A stretch of 64,000 nt of DNA from Nymphaea colorata (Eukaryota; Streptophyta; Magnoliopsida; Nymphaeales; Nymphaeaceae), in the NCBI RefSeq assembly GCF_008831285.2, contig NC_045138.2:38679115-38743114 (forward strand), written 5' to 3'. Under the pieces are notes generated by a model. It saw nothing but the letters and a program-made list of their open reading frames with translations. It had not been told where the DNA came from and did no database searches. The position numbers were made by a program, and so were the translations under genes. Positions 56,801 to 64,000 of this stretch are shown piece by piece. Every line of letters begins with the position of its first letter. Positions within the stretch are counted from its first letter, which is position 1.

Positions 56801-59800
56801 TATTGGACCAGTTCCGACACTACATATTGCATTCAGGTTGAGACACAAGACTCATGTGATGAAAAAATTAGTGCAGACAGAGCTATCATATTGCATACAT
56901 GCTGTCTTAAGTCTCAATAAGTAGTGCCATCATCCAACTGGCATGCATTGCAAGTCACAAGGTTTATTGCACCTTGACTCAATAGGACAACGAGAATCAA
57001 TCACAAGTGGAGAATAATCTCAGATTAAAATGAGGTTGAGATGCAGTAGTGTTTGGTCATTGCACCTGTCATAAAGTATAGTTCAATTACATCATTCAAA
57101 TGATAAATGGCAGGAATAGATTCATATGGGGGAAGTTACACTAAGTCGTACATCAAATGGTACCTTCCCCTCCAGTACGAGCACAGTAATGCAGGTGGGG
57201 TCTCACCAAGTACTGTGAGGCCCACCAAGCGCTCAGCGGTTTTATGGCCGAGAAGTAGTACACACTTTTTTATCATTAGGTCCCATCACTTGTGATAATA
57301 TGTATGATAAGTATAACTCCTCGATAACATTTTTCAGATGAATCCCTATACCTGGAGAGGTCTGATTGTGTTTAATGTTTACATGTTCACATCTTTTTCC
57401 CATTCTAGATGTCAGTTATTTCTCATGCTAAAATGTGCAAAGACATATTCTAAGTAATAGACTTTGCATGCTTGGTCCACATCATAGAACATATCTGCAC
57501 CTGTAACTGCTAAATGAAGCAGCGGAAATAAAAGAATGCAAAGTCTTCAATACCATAAATTTGGAAACACTATGTACTATTGTTTATATGAAGAAAAAAT
57601 AAAATGGACAAAAGGTTAATGTACTTGGCCATCTTGAAGATAGCCACGTGCAAGTCATGGACCAGAGAACAAATAAAGCAAATACCAAACAGACACATGC
57701 ATACATACACATGCAGATGTAGATGCACATATACACATTGTAATCACATATAAAAGTGTCATTAACCTGCTAAAACAGTTCTCTGCTTCCTCAATCTTGC
57801 CTTCACTAACTAAAAGATTACCAAGACTGGACAAAGGGAAGACAAGGTCTTCATCATCACCACCTTTACTTCTTTCATATAAATGTATCACTTCATGAAA
57901 GGTTTTGATCCCTTCCTTAGCCCTTCCGCTGGAAGCAAAGGCCCTTGCAATTCCCAGAAGTGGTGAGACAAGAAATAGACTTTGTTTTCCTACAAATGAG
58001 AAAGTTGCGGTTAAAAGTGATTACAGAAGCAAAAGGAAATATAATGAGATCACTCTAGGCCAATAAGCAAGCCAAGCAGCCTGTCGCTGACCCAATTTGG
58101 TCCCTGGCAATTCATCCAGGTTTAATTACAGTTGGTGACCAAAGCAATAAGCATTCCATTAAGCACAAAGCTTCAAACTAATCAAGAATGAATGAAGCAT
58201 GTTCAGCTCGGATGTCACATTTGGGCCCTATATTTTACATGAATGTCGCAAAAGGACATACCATTACAACTTGTTAGAACAAGAGGCACGCAAGGAAGAG
58301 ATCTAGTTTACAGAATACAGATACCACATTCTCACTTTTAAAAGTCAGAACTTTCTGGGTGACACATGCACCACAGGAGAAATGAACAAGAGGTGGGCCA
58401 GTTGTGACAACTGAGTCCACTGAAGGTGTATTTGGTTCATTTGGCCCATTCGTCAGCCCTAGATTAAGTTAAGCAAAGTGATCTTCAGTCACCACCTCAC
58501 CTTAGCTGGTTTTTTGAAGCAAGTTCATCAAAATATAAAGAGCAGTTGTATGTTCTAACTTCTAAGTAAAAACCTTCCAAAAATAATAAAAATGGTCCAA
58601 CACAAAAACTAGAGATTTTGAAAGTTTCAAGCCAGAACACGAGTAGCTGAACAGTAACCTTCTCTTTGAACTCTGCTACCACCAAACAGTTCATGGGAAA
58701 ATCTGATGACTTGTTTTAAGTTAAACAGCCAACAAAATGAGAGGACAGATATCAGAAAAGAGGAGATTTACATACCAAAAAGACACTCTTCTATTTTCAG
58801 GGCTCTCTGATAGAGTGGTAATGCCATTTCTGGCATACCCATCTTTGCATACATGCCACCCATGTGTATCAGTATCGAATCCAAAGGCTGTTTCTCAATT
58901 TCTAAGGAGTCCACCATTTCATGTAACTGTAAATATGAGAATGTAGAACAATCAAGAACATCTTGAGCTGAATATGCTGATTGCATTTGGGCATAAAACA
59001 ATGAAACTTATTTACAAAAGACATATTGAAAACCAGAAACAGTTCCATCTAGTAGCGCTGCGAAGTGTAAATATATATAAACTGACATAATTCAAAATCT
59101 ATCCAGTATGTTTGCCTCAATAATATATCATAGCAAGTAAAAGGGTTATACACATCTTGCATTTGAAGCATTTGACTTGGAACATACAACTAGAATATAA
59201 AGCAGTCAATGCATTCAAACACAATATTTAATGGACAGAAAAGTAATAAATGGACCACCTGCTCCAGTACATGCATTGAAGTACTGAAATGCCCAATACC
59301 CATGTAGGCCAAAGCTATAACATCAAGAATAGCTGCTTGTTCGATACCTCGAACCCCTGAATCTAAATCTTCTTTTACTCTTTCATGGTTTGCTTCAAGC
59401 AGCATTACTGCCACATCTTCATTACCCAATTCAAACTGCGTTTTGACTTCTTTGAAGAATGCATCCAACTGATCCTCCAACTCATGATTGTCATCTATGT
59501 GACTATGCTCATGATCAAGACGCGGTGCGTACCTGTAAAGAGCAATCACAACAGTAGTTCATCAACTTTTGGTTCTTGTTAGTTGTTACTGCAGTAGCTC
59601 CAACTAGGTGCTGGACCAGTGGCAAGAAATGTAGGCACTCACAAGTAACCAGACATGCTTTAGCTAAACCGTGTATAGTATGAAGTATGAACTGAAAGAC
59701 AAGACAACCTTCTGCCAAATTATATGCTTGAAAGAAATTAAGAATAAGCTGACCCATATGACAAAAAAGAAAAAAGAAAAACTTTCACCTCCAAAAAAGT

Positions 59801-61033
59801 GCATTTTAAAGTATTATAGCTGGAAAAATAACAGTAAGGTTCAGTTTTGGCTGCTATTGGAACAGCAAAACTGAATTTGAAGAACGCATGTATTTCTTAT
59901 ATTTTAGCTATTCTTATATATGTGAATTGAATTCGAGAGCAAGTATTCTTGTAGTGAGCTATTTCATCTTACCTTCATTTCCGTATATCTGTTCATGCAC
60001 TAAATGCCAGTGACGTTAAATTGTTGTCACAACTGAACATACATTAATAAAAGGTCGAATTACTTTCTTGTGATTCTCCGCTAGCTGTTCCACTAATTCT
60101 TGTACTACTTTCCGTTCTTCTAGTGAACAGTAATTTTACTTTCTTCTTGGCCATTAACGTGAACATACACGCTCATCAAGCATTCCTCTTGCAAAACCAA
60201 TCAGGATGTTACGTCATTAACTTACTGCATAGCCTACAATACAATCTTGTTTCAGATAGTTAATTTTAGGGCAACAGCCTACAAAACCAATCAGGATGTT
60301 ACGTCATTCCTCTTGCTCATCGTTTTTTAACCCACAGAATAATGTGTACCACACACAGGCAGCAACTTGAGTCCGAGAAGTGTCGGAGCTAGAGTTTTCC
60401 TTTTCTTATTTGATAGGGTGGCCAGGCTAATTGTCTGTTTCACTTAACCGATACGCATCGGTTTGGGTGCGAAAAATCGCCAAAACAAAAGAACCAAAGG
60501 AAAGAGGAGACAAACAACGCATCTTAAGAATTAATAGGACAAGGACTGAGGAAGAAGAACAACTGGACGATGATTTCTCTATTCGAAAGGGAAAGGAAAT
60601 AGAGAGAGAGAGAAACAACGGGTACCAATTTCCTCCTTCCCCTCGGGATTCTTCTGGAGACAATTTCGATAAAGGGCGCGTTGGATGATTGGTCAGAACT
60701 CCCCTGAGCGACCCAACGATCATCTTCCTTCTCGTCGCAGACTGAATTCACCCAGACCAACGTAAAAAAAAAACGGGAAGCAAAGTCAGAAAGAAGAAAT
60801 GGACGATTCCGAGCAAATGGTTACCTTGGAAGTGACAGGAAAAGCTCCAGAGCCACCGTTCCTAGGCCCTCCATGAACACCAATTTCATCACAGACCTTC
60901 CGAACGAAATTCTTAGAGAAGAATGGTAATGGCCAAAGAAGATAATTTCAAAGATAACCTTAGAAGCAAAGTGACTCACAGAAGAAACCATGGAAGGATG
61001 AACGACGCCAATCACAGAAGCGAGAGCAGCCAT
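53893..61033 (-). CDS. KLC-type TPR protein, probably plastid-targeted
   Basis: Ten exons in transcript order: 61033-60980, 60911-60825, 60741-60626, 59532-59259, 58926-58776, 57989-57767, 55830-55739, 55601-55466, 54603-54272, 54143-53893; 571 aa, every junction in phase. The first ~85 residues (MAALASVIGVVHPSMVSS..., rich in Ala, Ser, Arg and Gly, few acids at the start) look like a plastid transit peptide; this is inference. From about residue 90 to the end it consists of TPR helices, such as AILDVIALAYMGIGHFSTSM, GGMYAKMGMPEMALPLYQRAL, SLGNLLVSEGKIEEAENCFSR, LNLAASYSRSKNFVEAERLL and SVALYHLHKNEEAETVALQAL. The pattern is like kinesin light chain and nephrocystin-3 repeats. The molecular partner is unknown, so I give no symbol. 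The three short 5' exons are the least certain part. Confidence 0.85.
60192..60308. repeat. Direct repeat in TPR intron 3
   Basis: The 27-bp sequence made of CAAAACCAATCAGG followed by ATGTTACGTCATT is present without change at 60192-60218 and 60282-60308. The flanking words CATTCCTCTTGC and AGCCTACAA are also duplicated, but in shuffled order. Confidence 0.9.
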
Positions 61034-62615
61034 TGCATCCACCACATCCCCTTCGCTTGTCCTCGTTTTAGTCTGCGACCATCTTCAAAAGGGCGGGCTC
61101 CCTCCTGAATAATCAAGACTACGGTCGGAAAATCGTCGTTCTCTTTCTTCGTTTTCCAAGTATTTTCCTTTTGTTTTCTTGGAAAGATGACAAATAATTG
61201 TCCCATTTTCAAGTATGTCAATAGCAATCGAAACCTACGGAAAACTACAGATAATATTTTTATTCATAAAATAACCTAAAGACACCAGTTAAACTCGAAT
61301 GTGCTCAAGGCTATCTTCGATAGCTTTAGATCGTTCGGCTCAAATCTTCATTAGCTGAAACTCGCAATTGAAGCAACTAACAAATTGTGAATTTCACAAC
61401 TGCAGATTTCATATCCGCATTATACTAAAAAAGACGTGGATCTATAGTCGATGGAGGGAGGTCGGACAATGAATCAACGATTTCAAAATTCCCAAGATCT
61501 CTGGTAGCTTCGGATCTCATCTTAAACTATCAAACATAACCTTAAAAACCTTTTTATCTTATCTTATGTCTAAGTAAATATTTAAAAAGTAAACCGTGGA
61601 AAGCTTTTCATTTAAAAATTCTTTTACTAAGAATACATTTTCTCAAGCATTTTAATTGTTTCCACCGATGATTGTTGGTTTAGTAATCGAGAAAATTATG
61701 TCAAACATATAAGGCTTGGCCATAACTAAATCCCACCTGCAAACTTCATCATTGCATGAAAAATTGTCAGTAGGTGACGATGCATGCATCAACTTTTCTT
61801 ACTTGAAAGTGGATTGAATGTTACTAGACTAGGATCATGAGGGCTCCCTGCGTTTGGTATATGACCAGGGACGTAAACCAAATGACAGAATCTAATTGCC
61901 AATTCTAGTTCGAAAACGTTCAGCAAAATTTAGTAAAGCAATCCAAATCTATTTACTAATCAGATTCAAGCTCCGCATGGAAAGAATGTTAAAAACAAAA
62001 AAGAAATATGGTGCAGGGAATGATACAACCTGATTTATGAAGAACTCATGAGGCAATGTGAACGCAAGAACATTTTGAAAAACTTTTATGTGTCCAACTG
62101 AAAGTACTCACGATTCGGATACAAAAGATGGAATGCATAACCTAATACGTACAATAACAACAACAACAACAAGGAGAGGATAAAGAATAAAGCAAAGCAT
62201 ATCATTAACTACTTGTCTACGCTAATATTTTAGGTTTATACTTTTATTTTATAGGGAGAATCCTTTGTTTTATCATTCTAACTATCTTGGTCATTTACAG
62301 TCCCTAACACGCAGACCTGTGTTAAGCCTGAATGTTAATTTAGTTAAGGTGAATTAAGCAAAGCTCAATTAGATCCAAATTTAGACCACCAACATGTAGA
62401 CGGCAGAATAAAAGGAAAGCAAAGAAAAGAGAAGTTTAAAAGGAAGAGAGGTGTGTTTTTCTTATTCTTTTGGCTTCTAGCTTAGGTCAAAAGAGAAGGC
62501 ACGCGGTTTTAGAGGATAAGATCTTTATATTCACGAAGATCATCCCCTCTCATTCTTTATTACATAAGAAAGAAAACATTCATATCGGCCCTACTTTCTT
62601 TGGAAAACGACCCCT

Positions 62616-62616
<1 letters not shown>
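61034..62616. other. Upstream of the TPR gene; intergenic
   Basis: The first few hundred bases are presumably the TPR promoter; no clear TATA box was seen. The rest is AT-rich with no supported gene. An ACA repeat lies at about 62155-62172. Confidence 0.4.
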
Positions 62617-62661
<45 letters not shown>

Positions 62662-62710
62662 TATATATATATATATAAAATATATGGAGAGAGTATATAT
62701 ATATATAGTG
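62617..62710. repeat. C-run, CT and AT microsatellite with hairpin potential
   Basis: A C-run is followed by about 34 bp of CT, then CCATATAT..., AT repeats, ATATATGGAGAGAG and further AT repeats. CTCTCTCCATATAT and ATATATGGAGAGAG are inverse complements and could pair. Confidence 0.85.
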
Positions 62711-63699
62711 AATGCTGGCACTGTTAGGTCTGTTCAACTAGATTTCGACCCGATCTCAAGAATTTATGTGGTATGTTTAAAAAACATCAAAATTTGATTT
62801 AATATATAAAATAATACTAATCTAAACTTGTTGACGCGAGAGAGAGTAGTGAATTGTATTTTTTAGAGAAAAACAACTGAAGTCTAATATGTGATTTGGA
62901 TTTTATAAAACTATTGAGTGGCTGAGCTAGAGATTACGGGATTGACAATTTAAATTAAAATGTTTAAAGAACAACCAATATGTAAATAAGTAAATAGTAC
63001 GAAATATTCATATATACAAATAAACAATTTATGTGGGTCTATGTGGGCAGTTGCCCACGCAAGCCGACGTGTTCTTTGCACACCCCTGCTATATTTGAAT
63101 CTATCCACAAAATTAATTACAATGTGTTATAAATTGATGCACACTGGGGTTCACCTCATTAGGCGACCAAATCTTTGGAAGAATCTTGTCATTAAAAGAA
63201 GAAAACAAGAACCCACGAAAGAACTGCGTAAATATTGTGCTACAGTGACAAACATTAATTCACTTGAACAGCTTTAACGTAATATTTCATTTATTATCTT
63301 CATATATTTTGGTCACTTCTAGCTATTCTCAAGTGTCATAACCGTACGATCATTTGATTTTTCCACTATTCAGGAAGAACTCTTGTGTGATATGTGAAGG
63401 TGGACAAATAAATACATCGAGCAAGTAAACAAATGATTCTACATCAATCCGTAGACTTAAAACCAAATAGTCATTCTAGGATGAATATTTAAACTCATCA
63501 ACAGAGAATCACGATTGAAACCAATCGACGTGCAAATTTCAAACCTCACCTCACTCAAGTGCCATGTGATCTTGCATCACTCGCAGGCTGCATCTACAAA
63601 TGCGAGAAAATGATCTGTTCTATATAATGGGTTTTATAGTTTTTTAACGTATGTTACATGTATAATGTATTCCAATGTATAAATTATGGAATTGCACAC

Positions 63700-63812
63700 C
63701 AACAACAAAATTTTTATTTATTTTTACATAGATTTCTTACAATTATTTACTTATTTATATTTCTTGTAAATGAGAATTTTTATAACAGTGCCCCATAACA
63801 AAAAATTTTTGG
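63700..63812. mobile_element. Remnant of the CAGGGGCGG-family MITE (right end)
   Basis: The terminal block AAAAAATTTTTGGCTCCGCC followed by ACTG matches the right end of the other copies (...TTTCTGGCTC(C/G)GCYCCTG). The left end could not be located. Confidence 0.4.
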
Positions 63813-63874
63813 CTCCGCCACTGCTCTTCCCCTACCAACCAAAGCCAATGCACTAGTTATGATTCATGAAGTCA

Positions 63875-64000
63875 CATGTTACGTGCTTGTACGAATTAGC
63901 TTCACTATATATATATATATATGTGTGTGTATATGTGTGTGTGAAAATTAGGTTTTCATGTTACCTGCTTGTACGAATTAGCTTCACAATATATATATAT
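63875..64000. repeat. 82-bp tandem duplication cut by the window end
   Basis: CATGTTACGTGCTTGTACGA, continuing ATTAGCTTCAC and an AT run, at 63875-63956 is repeated from 63957 with few changes. The second unit is truncated by the window edge. Confidence 0.85.

Larger units (their letters stand above)
62711..64000. other. AT-rich intergenic sequence to the window end
   Basis: No gene is supported. It contains a MITE remnant end (about 63700-63812) and a tandem duplication reaching the edge (63875-64000). Confidence 0.4.

Overview
This window is plant nuclear DNA, almost certainly from a flowering plant. Seven genes with GT-AG introns could be assembled exon by exon with reading phase kept at every junction. 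All belong to land-plant families: a Raf-like MAPKKK, two SWEET sugar transporters, a NIN-like (NLP) nitrate transcription factor, importin beta-1, a kinesin-light-chain-related (KLCR/CMU) protein and a second, probably plastid-targeted, TPR protein. The intergenic DNA is AT-rich, full of CT/GA, AT and AC microsatellites, and scattered with small non-autonomous transposons. The first exons of the NLP and KLCR genes are strongly GC-rich while later exons are not. That fits a non-grass monocot, magnoliid or early-diverging angiosperm better than a typical eudicot, but I cannot name the species.

Layout. 1-10293: no convincing gene. It holds a hAT-type MITE with a perfect 8-bp target duplication (293-595), a duplicated LTR-like repeat (640-1282), a second hAT MITE family (1899-2088), a MITE with a perfect 9-bp target duplication (2673-2928) and simple repeats. 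10294-15325 (+): six-exon Raf-like kinase. 15326-19139: a three-unit tandem repeat, a broken LINE reverse transcriptase (minus) and a tRNA-derived SINE (minus). 19140-27241 (-): two tandem SWEET genes with identical lengths for their first five exons. 29684-35203 (-): four-exon NLP gene. 37363-40075 (-): importin beta-1. 44263-48347 (-): KLCR/CMU gene. 48348-53892: intergenic, with another hAT MITE and two weak coding candidates. 53893-61033 (-): ten-exon TPR gene. 61034-64000: repeats only.

The genes do not form one pathway; this is an ordinary plant gene neighbourhood. The only clear functional cluster is the SWEET pair, produced by tandem duplication. The paralogues share more than their exons: both carry long CT tracts directly after the 5' splice sites of introns 2 and 3. 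KLCR and the second TPR gene are both KLC-type TPR proteins on the same strand about 5.5 kb apart, but their gene structures are very different.

I found no convincing new biological system. The best leads are the mobile-element families defined here by their own target-site duplications, the CT tracts abutting splice donors, and two weak small-gene candidates at 51352-51657 and 52193-52294. Coordinates come from reading the sequence by eye. Gene identities rest on motif recognition, not on database searches.
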